NCBI GenBank assembly: GCA_023614405.1
Contig: CM042686.1
Span: forward strand, 470,798,740-470,862,739
Direction: 5' to 3'
Length of the DNA: 64,000 nt
Source: Avena insularis
Lineage: Eukaryota > Streptophyta > Magnoliopsida > Poales > Poaceae
Below the pieces are notes generated by a model. That model worked only from the letters and a program-made list of their open reading frames with translations. It did no database searches and was not told where the DNA came from. This document shows positions 21,699 to 32,428 of the stretch, piece after piece (the stretch's first letter is position 1; the number at the start of each line of letters is the position of its first letter). The position numbers and the translations under genes were made by a program.

Positions 21699-22895
21699 TA
21701 GATCTATGCGTAGATGTGATTCACGAGTAGAACGCAACATGGTTGTTGCGGGCGTTGATGTTTTCTGTTGCAAGCCTCTCGTTTGTGTTCTTCTTATGAC
21801 GCGGGATAGTGAGATTGAAGCGGTCCAGGCCAACCTTACGCGACGCCGTCGAGACCGCTCCGACCGACGTGTGGCTTGTACCACACATGCGGCCGGTGGA
21901 TGTCGGTTCTCTCACTAAAGTAGTCATGGCATTAACACCGGAGTTTGGCAACCATAATATCACCGTTGTGGCTTTCCGAGGTAAGAATCGTTCTTATCAT
22001 CTACTACCATAAGACAAGTAAAACATGCTACAACAAAGTAGAGGAGTCTAACTTGTTTTTGCAGTGAGTGTTTTCTGTGATATGGTATGGCCCAAGATGT
22101 GATGTGTATATTGTATGCGATGATCATGTTTTGTAATGTTTCACGACTTGCATGTCGATGAGTACACAACCGGCAGGAGCCATATGGTTGTCTTTATAAT
22201 TGTGTATGACCTGCGAGTCAACTTCTTATACGCCATGTAATAGCTTTACTTTATCGCTAAGTAGTTAGCAATAGTTGTAGTTGCTATTCGTGGTGGAGGC
22301 AATCATGGTGGAGTGATGGAGATCATGCCGAACGCACAAGATGGAGATCATTGCGAAGATTGGCTATACCATGTCACATAAAGTTATATGCATGTGATGT
22401 TTATCCTTTTATGTATCTTATTATGCTTAGATCGCGACGGTAGCATTATAAGATGATTCCTCACTTAAAGATCAAGATAAAAACTGTGTTCTCCCCAAGT
22501 ATGCACCATTGCGAAAGTTCGTCGTGTCCAAGCATCACGTGATGATCGGGTGCTATAGACTCTACGCTCACATACAACGGGTGCAAGCCATTTTTGCACA
22601 CGCCGAAAATACTTGTCTAACTTGACGAGCCTAGCATGTACCGACAGGGCCTCGGAACACAAGAACCGAAAGGTTAAGCATGAGTCATATGAATGATATG
22701 ATCGACACTTCGTTGTCCACCATTGAAACCACATCTCTTCTCGTGAAGATCGGATTAGGTGTGGTGAATTTGGATCGTGTTCACTAAACAACTTGAGGAA
22801 TGTTGAATTTAGTGGGAGTTCATCTAGTAATTTGATTAAGTTGAACTATTTATCATGAACATAGTCTAAATTGTACTTGCAAATACCGAGATCAC
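21699..22895 (+). other. Untranslated leader of copia element D2
   Basis: This 1.2-kb leader separates the PBS from gag, a normal length for BARE/Angela elements. No protein domain is seen, and the open frames in it are short and unsupported. RNA packaging and dimerisation signals would be expected here but cannot be pinpointed. Confidence 0.65.
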
Positions 22896-23720
22896 ATGGC
22901 CAAGTCCAACTTCAACTTCAACGCTTTTGCTGAGAAAGAAAAGCTTAGAAACAATGGGTCTAACTTCACCAATCGGTTCCGCAATCTAAGAATCATTCGT
23001 TCATGACAAAAGGACTATGTCCTTGAGAAAGTGTTAGGTAACCCCCCGTAATCAAGGCTACCGATGAGAAAGAGCTGTCTATCACCGCAAAGATGATTAT
23101 GGTGTGATTAAGAGCACCATGTTGTTTGCTATGGAACCGAACTTCAAAATCGTTTTGAAAACTATCCCGGCCCTTTGAGATTCTCAAGAGTTGAAAACCA
23201 TGTTTCACTCAGCCCGCTCTGAGATATGAGATCTCCGAGAAGTTCTTTAACTGCAAGATGGAGGAAGGGAGTTCCGTTAGTGAGCACGCCATTAAGATGT
23301 CGGGCTACACTCAACGCCTTGAGCAACTGGACTGCAAGATTCCAGAGGAGCTCAAGATTGATAGGGTTCTGCAATCACTCCCTCCCAGCTACAAAAGTTT
23401 TGTAGTGACTCATAATCAGATTGGTTCCACTGATACGATCACCGAGCTCTTCGCAGTCAAGGCTGCGAGGTGGACATCAAGAAGGATAATCATGTGTTGA
23501 TGGTCAACAAGCCCTCCTTTAAGAAAGGTAAAGGTGCAAAGAAGCCCTTCAAGAAGGGCGGCGGCAAGCGCAATGCCCCTGCTAAGAAGAAGCTCAGGGC
23601 TGGTCCCAAGCCGAAAACTGAGTGCTTCTATTGCAAGGACAAGGGTTACTGGAAGCGCAACTGTCCGAAGTACTTAGCGGACAAGAAGGCTAGGACCATC
23701 AAAGGTATATTTGATATACA
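22896..23720 (+). pseudogene. Copia gag, copy D2
   Basis: The gag starts at ATG 22896 (MAKSNFNFNAFAEKEKL), as in BARE/Angela. A TGA at 23004-23006 in frame and several single-base gaps (near 23050-23220) break the N-terminal half. The frame 23258-23500 covers SEHAIKMSGYTQRLEQLDC, and 23470-23754 covers the basic region and knuckle. The knuckle (23623-23664) reads CFYCKDKGYWKRNC, so the His of CX2CX4HX4C is replaced by Tyr, a single C-to-T change. Gag would have packaged element RNA; this copy could not bind zinc normally. Confidence 0.85.
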
Positions 23721-23943
23721 TGTTATTGATGTTTTCCTTACTAGCCCTCGCTAGTGCAGGTGTATTTGATATCGGTTCAGTTGCTAATATTTGTAACTCA
23801 AACAGAGCTGCGGAATAGACGGCGGCTTTATAGGGATGAGGTGACGGCGCGCTGCTGGCAACGGATCAAGAGTTGATGTGATGGCCGTCACGCCTCCTTA
23901 GTTTTACCTTCGATTAGTTTTAAACCTTAATAAATGTTATTAT
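23721..23943 (+). pseudogene. Copia protease, copy D2
   Basis: This is a short degraded aspartic protease. VFDIGSVANIC occupies the active-site position: the usual D-T/S-G is D-I-G, as in copy D1. A TAG lies shortly after, and frame breaks follow to the point where the integrase frame opens. The shared change indicates that D1 and D2 derive from one template. Confidence 0.7.
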
Positions 23944-25134
23944 GTGCCTGTGTTGAGCATGAACATTATTTCTGGATCGTGTTTATTGCAAGATGGTTAT
24001 TCATTTAAATCGGAGAATAATGGTTGTTCTATTTATATGAGTAACATCTTTTATGGTCATGCACCTCTTGTGAGTGGTTTATTTCTTCTAAATCTCGAAA
24101 GGGATGAAACACACATCCATAACATTGAGGCTAAGAGATGCAAAGTAGATAGTGATAATACTACTTATTTGTGGCACTGTCGTCTAGGTCATATTGGTGT
24201 AAAGCGCATGAAGAAATTCCATTCTGATGGACTTTTGGAGCCTCTTGATTTTGAATCATTTGACACATGCGAACCATGCCTCATGGGCAAGATGATCAAA
24301 ACCCCGTTCTCCGGTATGATGGAGCGAGCAACGGACTTGTTGGAAATCATACATACCGATGTATGCGGACCGATGAGTGTTTCGACGCGCGGTGGATATC
24401 GCTATTTTCTCACTTTTACCGATGACTTAAGTAGATATGGGTATATCTATTTAATGAAACATAAATCTGAAACGATTGAAAAGTTCAAAGAATTTCAGAA
24501 TGAAGTGGAGAACCATCGTAACAGAAAGATTAAGTTTCTACGATCCGATCGTGGGGGCGAATATTTGAGTTATGATTTTCTCAAGCATCTCAAAGCAAGT
24601 GGAATCGTTTCACAACTCACGCCACCCGGAACACCACAGCGCAATGGTGTGTCTGAACGCCGGAATCGAACCCTATTAGATATGGTCCGATCGATGATGT
24701 CTCTTACTGATTTGCCGTTATCATTTTGGGGTTATGCATTAGAAACCGCTGCATTCACTTTAAATAGGGCTCCATCTAAATCCGTTGAGACGACACCGTA
24801 TGAACTGTGGTTTGGTGCTAAACCTAAGTTGTCGTTTCTTAAAGTTTGGGGATGCGAAGCTTACGTCAAGAAGTTGATGCCGGACAAGCTCGAACCCAAA
24901 GCGGAGAAATGCGTCTTCATAGGATACCCTAAGGAAACTATTGGGTATACCTTCTATCACAGAACCGAAGGCAAAGTGTTTGTCGCAAAGAACGGTTCCT
25001 TTCTTGAGAAGGAGTTTCTCTCGAAAGAAGTGAGTGGGAGGAAAGTAGAGCTAGACGAGGTTATTGAACCTTCTCTTGAATTGGAGAGTAGCGCAGACCT
25101 GAAATTGTTCCAAAGGTCACCGCACCAACAATAG
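23944..25134 (+). CDS. Copia integrase domain, open in copy D2
   Basis: The longest intact coding stretch of D: 396 codons covering the GAG-pre-integrase and integrase core. This protein would join element cDNA to host DNA. The HHCC zinc domain is complete at H78, H83, C109 and C112, and the catalytic triad is D139 (HTDVCGP), D202 (RSDRGGEY) and E238 (NGVSERRNR), with 35 residues between the second Asp and Glu. The C-terminal region includes SFWGYALETAAFTLNRAPSK and GCEAYVKKLMPDKLEPKAEK. The ATG is internal to the polyprotein and not a natural start, so the product would not be made alone. The frame ends at a TAG beyond the core. Confidence 0.85.
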   Translation: MPVLSMNIISGSCLLQDGYSFKSENNGCSIYMSNIFYGHAPLVSGLFLLNLERDETHIHNIEAKRCKVDSDNTTYLWHCRLGHIGVKRMKKFHSDGLLEPLDFESFDTCEPCLMGKMIKTPFSGMMERATDLLEIIHTDVCGPMSVSTRGGYRYFLTFTDDLSRYGYIYLMKHKSETIEKFKEFQNEVENHRNRKIKFLRSDRGGEYLSYDFLKHLKASGIVSQLTPPGTPQRNGVSERRNRTLLDMVRSMMSLTDLPLSFWGYALETAAFTLNRAPSKSVETTPYELWFGAKPKLSFLKVWGCEAYVKKLMPDKLEPKAEKCVFIGYPKETIGYTFYHRTEGKVFVAKNGSFLEKEFLSKEVSGRKVELDEVIEPSLELESSADLKLFQRSPHQQ

Positions 25135-25179
25135 AGGAAGCTAATGACAAGGATCATGAAGCTTCGGACGATGCAGCTA

Positions 25180-26830
25180 CTGAACGTCGCAGGTCGACAA
25201 GGTCGCGTGCCCCTCCTGAGTGGTACGGCAACCTGTCTTCGACCGTCTTGTTAGTAGAAGACGGTGAACCTACGAACTATGAGGAAGCCGATGATGAGCC
25301 CAGACTCGAGAAATGGCTAGAAGCCATGAACCGAATTGGGATCCATGAGCGAAAAACCAAGTATGGACTTTGGTGGACCCTCCTAGCGAATCGAAAGGCC
25401 GTTGAGTGCAAATGGATCTTCAAGAAGAAAATGGACGCGGATGGTAATGTTACCATCTATAAAGCACGGCTTGTTGCGAAAGGTTTTCGACAAGTTCAAG
25501 GTGTTGACTATGATGAGACTTTCTCTCCCGTAGCGATGTTTAAGTCTATTCGGATTTTATTAGCAATTGCTGCGTTTCATGATTATGAAATATGGCGATG
25601 GATGTCAAGATGCGTTCCTCAATGGCAACATTGATGAAGAGTTGTATATGATGCAACCCGGTTTTGTCGATCCTAAGGATGCTGATAAAGTATGCAAACT
25701 TCAGCGTTCCATTTATGGATCAAGCAAGCATCTCGAGTTGGAACCTTCGTTTTGATCAAGTGATCAAGAGCTTTGGATTTGTTCCAAATTGCTACGAAGC
25801 TTGCATCTACAAGAAAGTGAGTGGGAGCTCGGTGACGTTTCTGGTACTATATGTGGATGACATATTGATTATTGGAAATGACATCAACATGCTTAACGAT
25901 GTGAAGAGTTATTTGAACAAGTGTTTTTCAATGAAAGACCTAGGTGAAGCTGCTTATATATTGGGCATCAAGATCTATAGAGATAGACAAAGACGCGATA
26001 GCTTTAAGCCGAGTACATACCTAGACAAAGTTCAAAAGGTTCGAGAATGGATAAGGCATTGAAAGGTTCAAAGGCCTATGTTGTCAGTAAGATATTGAGC
26101 AAGGCTCGTGTCCAGCTACGGTAAATGATAGGGAAGCTATGAGCAAAGTGCCTTATGCCTCGCCATAGGATCCATCATGTATGCCATGTGTGTACTAGAC
26201 CGGATGTGTCCAATGCTCTTAGTTTGACGAGCAGATATCAAAGTGATCCGAGTGGAACATCGGACAGCCGTGAAGAACATCCTAAGGTACCTAAATAGGA
26301 CTAAAGAAATGTTCTTAGTCTATGGGGTGATGAACAGCTCGTCAGAAAGGTTACGTCGATGCTAGTTTCGACACCGACAAGGATGATTCTAAATCTCGAA
26401 GTGATACGTGTATATTTTGAATGGAGGAGCTATGAGCTGGAGAAGCTGCAAGCAAAGCGTGATCGCGGGATCTACTGAGAAGCGGAATACATGGTCGCCG
26501 AAGCGTCAAGTGAAGGAGTTTGGATCAGAACTTCATCATCGAGCTTGGCGTGGTTCCAAGTGCATTGGACCCATGGAGATATTGTGTGACAACATCGCGC
26601 CATAGCACTCGCTAAGGAACCAAGATATCATCCAAAGACCAAGCATATCAATCGTAAGTTTCATATAATCCGAGATTATATAGCAGATGGAGATCGAAGA
26701 TCAGCAAAGTACATACAGATCTGAATGTCGCAGATCCATTGACTAAACCTCTTCCACGTAAAACATGATCAGCACCTCAAAGGCCATGGGAGTGAGATTG
26801 TTGCCAAATGTAAACTAGATTATTGACTCT
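25180..26830 (+). pseudogene. Copia reverse transcriptase and RNase H, copy D2
   Basis: RT spans about 25300-26062: ECKWIFKKKMDADGN, KARLVAKGFRQVQG, FSPVAMFKSIRILLAIAAF and YVDD (25850-25861) are present. The frame shifts near 25600 and 25740. RNase H follows from about 26090, with VSNALSLTSRYQSD- and HPKTKHINRKFHI-like pieces in several frames. The tail ADPLTKPLP lies near 26730-26760. The gene is broken by at least six short indels. Residue-level similarity to D1 is very high. Confidence 0.85.
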
Positions 26831-26836
26831 AGTGCA

Positions 26837-26846
26837 AGTGGGAGAC
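26837..26846 (+). promoter_or_regulatory. Polypurine tract of D2
   Basis: AGTGGGAGAC lies immediately before the right LTR and is identical to the D1 tract. Confidence 0.75.
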
Positions 26847-28552
26847 TGTTGGAATTATGCCCTAGAGGCAATAATAAAGATGTTATTATTATAATTCTTG
26901 TTCATGATAAAGATTATATTCCATGCTAGAATTGTATTAAGCGGAAACTTTAATACTTGTGTGGTTTGTGAACAACACCGTGTCCCTAGTACGCCTCTAT
27001 GGACTAGCTCATTGATCAATGATGGTTAAGGTTTCCTAACCATAGACATGAGTTGTCAATTGATAATGAGATCATATCATTGGAGAATGATATGGTGGAT
27101 AGACCCAAACTAAGCGAAGCAATTAGATCGTCATCGTGTTCGTCTTTAAGTTTTCTTATGTCAAATATTGTATTCCTTAGACCATGAGATAATACAACTC
27201 CCCGGTATCGGAAGAAAGCTTTGAGGTCATCAAACGTCATCCTATGAGAGGGTGATCATAAAGGTGTCTCTCGTAATCGGAAAGTATCTGGGTTGTATGT
27301 ATCGAGATGGGATTTGTCCTCCCAAGTCGGAGAGATATACTTGCCCACTTTCGAATCGATATCAACACCGCTTGCAAGCATGTGGTTAAGGAGTTAATCA
27401 CAAAGTGATATCGGATTACGGAACGAGTAAAGTGCTTGCTGTGAACGAGATTGAACTAGGTATGATGATACCGACGATCGAATCTCGGGCAAGTAAAATA
27501 TCGCGAGACGAAGGGAATATATATATGGGATTGATTGAATCCTGGCATCGTGGTTCATCCGATATGATCATCGATGAATGTGTGGAGTCAATATGGGTGC
27601 CTGCACGCTGTTGATTATTGATAGAAGATCATGTCTGCATATTCTCGAACCCGCAGGGTCACACACTTAACGTGTCTCGACGCTAGGATAGATTGGATAA
27701 TTGGTTTATGAATTTTTGTTCGGAGTCTCGGATGGGATCTGGGATATCACGAGAGGTTCCGGAATGGTCCGGAGAATAAGATTCATATAAGGCAGTGCAG
27801 TTTTTGGAGTTCGGAATTGTTCCGGGTTAATCGGTATTGTACCGGAAGCTTCTAGAACCTTCCGGAAGGGGGCCAACGTGGTCCCACCTTCCGGTAGGGG
27901 GCATGGGCCTATGAGGGAGTGTCCTGGCCGCATTGGGCCAGGGGCACAAGGCCCCATAGGGCCCAGCCGATCCTAGATAAGTTTAAATCGTTTAAACTAG
28001 AGATAAGATAAGATAGGATTTCTAGATAAGGGAGAGTTTAAATTGTTTAAACTAGAGATAGGCTTGGAGGAGAGGCTAGGTCTGGCCGCCCCCCTCTATA
28101 AATAGAGGGCTGGTGCACCCCCTTTCCCCTACACACACCTTCCTCCAACCCTAGTTGCCCTGCTGCCCTTCCACTCTCCCTCCCGACTGTTTGTAGGCGA
28201 AGCCCTGCGGCAGAAATTCTCCACCAAATACACCACGCCGTCGTGTTGTAGATCCAATCCATCTCTCCACCATACTTGCTGGTCCAAGGAAGGAGGAGAC
28301 GTCGAGGTGCTGCACGTGTGCATCTCACGGAGGCACCGCCACTTGTGGTGCTAGATCGGATCGGATCGCGAGGAGGAGAAGCGAGTACGACTACATCACC
28401 CACGTTCCGATTTAACGCTCATTGCGAATCTTCAAGGGTATGAAGATCTAATACAATCTCTCTCGTTGTTTGCATCTCCTAGATTAGATCTTGGCTTTCC
28501 CTCTGTTCGCTTCCGTAGAAAATTTTGATTTACTATGCTGCGAAACCCTTCA
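26847..28552 (+). repeat. Right LTR of copia element D
   Basis: The 1,706-bp LTR starts TGTTGGAATTATGCC and ends CCCTTCA. It retains several CCGG-containing bases that the middle LTR lacks. It abuts the tail of the PBS of element C. Confidence 0.9.
28092..28109 (+). promoter_or_regulatory. Copia LTR TATA box (right LTR)
   Basis: The same perfect inverted repeat around TATAAATA as at 21232-21249. Confidence 0.7.
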
Positions 28553-28818
28553 GGGGAGTCAAGGACATCTTCACAAGGGGAGTCCCTCATAACCAATCTC
28601 TTTACTTTGTTATTTTTGTTTTTCTTAGTTTACTTTTTGCTTTGTTTGCTTGTTTCTTTATCAAAAACACACACAAAAATTAGTCTTACTAGTTTGCTTT
28701 CTTTATTAAAAACACAAAAAAATGAACACTCTTGAAAACACTAAGTTGTGTGACTTCACTAGCACCAACAACAATGATTTTATGAGCACACATATTGCTT
28801 CTTATGCCTAACTTAAAG

Positions 28819-29290
28819 GCGTTAAAGAAAAGTACTTATTGGAAGATAACCCAAAATTTTTAGACGAGTCTTGGAAGTTATTACTTCTTACCTCTCCTTA
28901 TCCTTTTTATTTGCTTTTTGTGCCAAGAGTAACCTCTAATGATAGAGAACTAATGATTGGGAAACTTGTTGTCCTGAAACGTATTTCTGTACTTCACCCT
29001 AAAAATTCGTGTAAAATCTTTGTACGTCCTTTTGAGGCATGAATTTTTGTGCTCTACCCCAGGTTGTTATCTAACTTTCGTTAGTTCAACACTTTTCGAT
29101 TTAAGCAACAGAAGGTCTTCGAAAAAATCGTCTTTACCTGTTGGTCTGTTTTGACAGATTTCTGCCATTATTTGCATTTGCTTCTTGTTGGTACCTTTTT
29201 TAGTTCTTTTGGGGAACTGAGCTTTTTGAGGGAATTGCCACAGTAGCTAGTGTTTTAATGTAGGTTTTATTGGTGTTGGAACTGAACCTA
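28819..29290 (+). repeat. Shared 3' backbone module 1, copy in C
   Basis: This is GGCGTTAAAGAAAAG through the CTGAACC motif, the same order as in A (7561-8035). Confidence 0.75.
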
Positions 29291-29296
29291 AAAACT

Positions 29297-30095
29297 TGTG
29301 ATTAAAGCTCTCACTACCTTGATGGCACACTTTACTTTTCTCGCCCTTAATAAACTTGAACCATTGTGTCGTCTATTTTGTATATGCTTGCACTTATATG
29401 TTGGGGATTAGCAGAACCATGTTGTCATGGGGAACGCTTTCAACATTGCACTTGTACTTTGTACCTAGTTGATATCATGCTCTTTTGTCTATGGATGTCA
29501 TCGGTGTGAAATGAAAGGGGAGATTGTAAGTCCATGGAGTTATGTATGTGTGTTAGAGAAACGCCTGGGCCGCTGGTCTAATCCATGCTGTCATGGTGGA
29601 AACCTGCAGCGTAACCATAACGAGCTGTCTATGAAGCATTCTTCTTATAGAAAAAGAGTTAGATATTGAGAAAAAAGAGAAAAAAAGATATATGAAAAGA
29701 GGAAACAGAGAAAAAAGCACCATATTCCCATGGTAAATAAGAAGATTGCTGAGATGCTCGTTGTCTGCTTTCCTTGTCATTTTGATATGGGGATTCTTTC
29801 GTATCATCGGGCAAGGGGTACCTCGTTGGCGGTTCTCTTTGATACACATGTACTTACGATGACAAGAACTTACCGGTGACTAAAGTTGAGTAGCATGAGG
29901 AGCGGCCCTCGTATTCAAGGGACATTAGATTTCCAACTTATACTTTGTCAAGCATATACTCCATAGTTTGTTCACTTTAACCTTAATCACTTCAAGATGC
30001 TTATAATAGGGGAAATGAGAGCTGAAAGCTAATAAGTACCATAATTATTGGAAGCTCTTTATGAAACTTGAATCTCTGCTTCCTTCTATGAAGGC
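29297..30095 (+). repeat. Shared 3' backbone module 2, copy in C
   Basis: This starts at GTGATTAAAGCTCTCAC after a deletion and runs to the CTTCCTTCTATGAAGG tract. It is closely similar to A (8952-9735). A purine-rich insertion around 29650-29720 is unique to this copy. Confidence 0.75.
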
Positions 30096-30586
30096 CTTTC
30101 TTTTACTTTTATGTTGAGTCTCTACCTTCTACCTTTATGCAACTACTTTGAGAGCATAGTGGCCATTCTTAGTTCTATGTGCATTGTCCCAAGACTTAAT
30201 AATTGATGCATAACTTTGATATTGCTTGTTTTAAACTATTTGTATCTAGTCACTCTTATGAACTTTGAAGGTGTCCTATGCATTTATATTTGCTACTCTA
30301 TGAGGGACAAGCTGAATGCTACTATGCTATGTTTTCTTTATGTGAAACAAACAAACGTCTTGCAAAGTATTGTTATTCATGAATCTTTTATTTGTGCCTT
30401 TTCATGTGTCAACATAGTTGCTTTGCCTTATTGCTAGAACTTTGTCTTTCATGTTATGATTTAAGTACTATGATCCCAGCTTTGAATGTTTTACAAATAC
30501 TTTGATCAAGTTTATGATGGTGCATGTCACCTCAAAAATTATTCTTTCTTTTTATCACTTACCTACTCGATGACGAGCAGGAGTTA

Positions 30587-30599
30587 AGCTTGGGGATGT
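30587..30599 (+). promoter_or_regulatory. Polypurine tract of C
   Basis: AGCTTGGGGATGT, identical to the tract of A. Confidence 0.75.
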
Positions 30600-32193
30600 T
30601 GATATGTTGCTAACGTATCCATAATTTTTGATGTTCCATGCTTGGCTTTATCTACTTTCTTATGTTCTGTCCACACTTTGGAGTACTTTTCATATGATTT
30701 CTTGGACTAACCTATTAACAAGAGCCACAGTGCTAGCTGCCTGTTTTCTACTGTTTTTGGTTCCAGGAAAGTCAGAAAATGAATATTCTCGGAATTGGAC
30801 GGGACAAAACCCAAAGTCAGTTTTTCACCGAGGGACACACGAAGCCAGAATACGAGACGGAGAGGGGCCAGAGGGCGGCCTCACCACCTGGCCGTGCGGC
30901 CAGGCCTGGCCCGTGCCAGGGGGTGGTGTGGCCAGCCCAGGCACCCCCTCGGCCTCCCCTTTCGTCTATAAGATACCTCCGATATAGAAACCCTAAGTAC
31001 CTGATCAAAATTCCACGAAAGAGTAGCCGCCGTCATCTCCATCCCTAGATCACGAGGGATCTGAAGCTCTTCCCGGCACCCTGTCGGAGAGGGGAATTCA
31101 CCCTGGAGGCCTTCTTCATCATCATGCAAGCCTCCGGTGTGATGCGTGAGTAGTTCATCTCTGGACTAAGGGTCCATGTAGTAGCTAGATGGCTGGTTCT
31201 CCTCCTTTGTGCTATCATGTTTAGATACTGTGAGCTCCGTTCATGATCAAGATCATCTATTTGTAATTCCTACATGTTGTGTTTACGGGGATCCGATGGA
31301 TATTGAGATGCTATTTCAGATTGATTATTGATTCTATCATGTCTTTGTTATTCGTGATCTTGCATGCTTTCCTTTGTTAGTAGCTATCTTGGCCAAGTAG
31401 ATGCTAGCAACTCCAAGAGTTAGTATTTATGCTCGATAGTGGGTTCATGCCTCTAGTAATCTGGGGAAGTGACAGAAATCTCTAAGGTACTAGATGTGAT
31501 GTTGCTACTAGGGAGAAAACAACAATCCTTTGTTCATAGAACAATCGTATTGTTTACTTTACACGCAATTCGTAATGCAATTATCTGTTGCTTCCAACTT
31601 AATACTGGAGGGGGTTCGGATGATAACCTGAAGGTGGATTATTAGTCATAGATGCAGTTGGATGGCGGTCTATGTATAATATTGTAATGCCCAATCGAAT
31701 CTCAAAGGAGTCAAGATGAGTAGTATATGCTTGTATGCTTTCTCAATGTTTTCAATTGCCCCGCTGTAAATTGTTCACCCAACATGTCATCTATCTTAAG
31801 GAGAGCCACCACTAGTGAACTATGGACCCCGATCCTTTCTTTTACTATCAATCTACAATCAACTGTTTACTACTTTGTGTTTACTTTCTGCAAACTATTA
31901 CTTTCTTCCACTCGATATGTTTAATCCTTTGTTTTCAGCAAAACCGGTGAGATTGACAACCTCATCGCAAGTTGGGGGCAGAGTTCTGTGGTTGTGTTGT
32001 GCAGGTCTCCCACGTTGCTGCTGGCACCGGTAGTGCGCCCTGCCAAAGTTCAGCTAGCAACACCTTTGGGGTGTTTCCTTTCTCCTACTGGATTCATAAC
32101 CTTGGTTTCATAATTGAGGGAAAACTTGCTGATGTGCTCATCATACCTTCCTCTTGGGGTTCCCCAACAAGCTCGATATATTTTGGGCCATCA
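30600..32193 (+). repeat. 3' LTR of element C
   Basis: The 1,594-bp LTR starts TGATATGTTGCTAACG and ends TTGGGCCATCA. TATAAG (30967) and AAACCCTAA (30988-30996) are present. It lacks the PBS-like piece found in A's LTRs. Confidence 0.9.
30967..30996 (+). promoter_or_regulatory. LTR core promoter (C 3' LTR)
   Basis: TATAAG at 30967-30972 is followed by AAACCCTAA at 30988-30996. Confidence 0.55.
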
Positions 32194-32200
32194 GCCATCA
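32194..32200 (+). repeat. Last bases of B 5' LTR after C
   Basis: GCCAT (the target duplication of C) plus CA completes the 5' LTR of element B. Confidence 0.85.
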
Positions 32201-32211
32201 AGCCTATTTTC

Positions 32212-32229
32212 TAGCGCCGTTGTCGGGGA
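32212..32229 (+). promoter_or_regulatory. Primer-binding site of B (tRNA-Asp type)
   Basis: TAGCGCCGTTGTCGGGGA has two mismatches to the tRNA-Asp complement and lies 11 bases after the LTR end. Confidence 0.8.
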
Positions 32230-32428
32230 GTCAAGGACAGCTTCACAAGGGGAGTCCTTCATAACCAATCTCTTTACTTTGTTTTTTGTTTTGCTTAGTT
32301 TATTTTTCTTTGTTTGCTTGTTTCTTTATATCAAAAACACACAAAAATTAGTTGTACTGGTTTGCTTCCTTTATTAAAAAATCACAAAAAAATAATTCTT
32401 TCTATTGTCACCTCGTTCTTAGCTCACC

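Larger units (their letters stand above)
16199..28552 (+). mobile_element. Tandem Angela/BARE-type Ty1/copia element D
   Basis: The order is partial internal (D1, 16199-19990), LTR (19991-21685), full internal (D2, 21686-26846), LTR (26847-28552). D1 matches D2 from about 23024 onward. The right end abuts GGGGAGTCAAGG, the tail of C's PBS, so D entered the PBS of C and GGGGA should be its target duplication. The left LTR, leader and start of gag were lost in the deletion at 16175. Domain order gag-PR-INT-RT-RH identifies Ty1/copia, and the sequences resemble BARE-1/Angela/WIS. Confidence 0.92.
28553..30586 (+). pseudogene. Internal remnant of element C (gag deleted)
   Basis: This begins GGGGAGTCAAGGACATC, the tail of the PBS plus leader, and follows A through the first ~25 codons of gag (ATG at 28722). 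At 28795-28799 it jumps to the sequence after A's protease domain. Relative to A (TTGCT at 5682 and 7542) 1,860 bp are missing, with TTGCT at both edges. A second deletion near 29295 joins module 1 to module 2 and removes about 1 kb. Only leader, a gag stub and 3' backbone remain, so C encodes nothing. Confidence 0.85.
14910..32193 (+). mobile_element. Athila-like element C (hosting copia element D)
   Basis: Element C sits 2 bp from the end of B's 5' LTR with a perfect duplication GCCAT (14905-14909 and 32194-32198). The 5' LTR is truncated at about 16174 by a deletion that also removed the left end of D. The internal region (28553-30599) has lost nearly all gag and protease sequence. The 3' LTR is 30600-32193. 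Confidence 0.9.
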
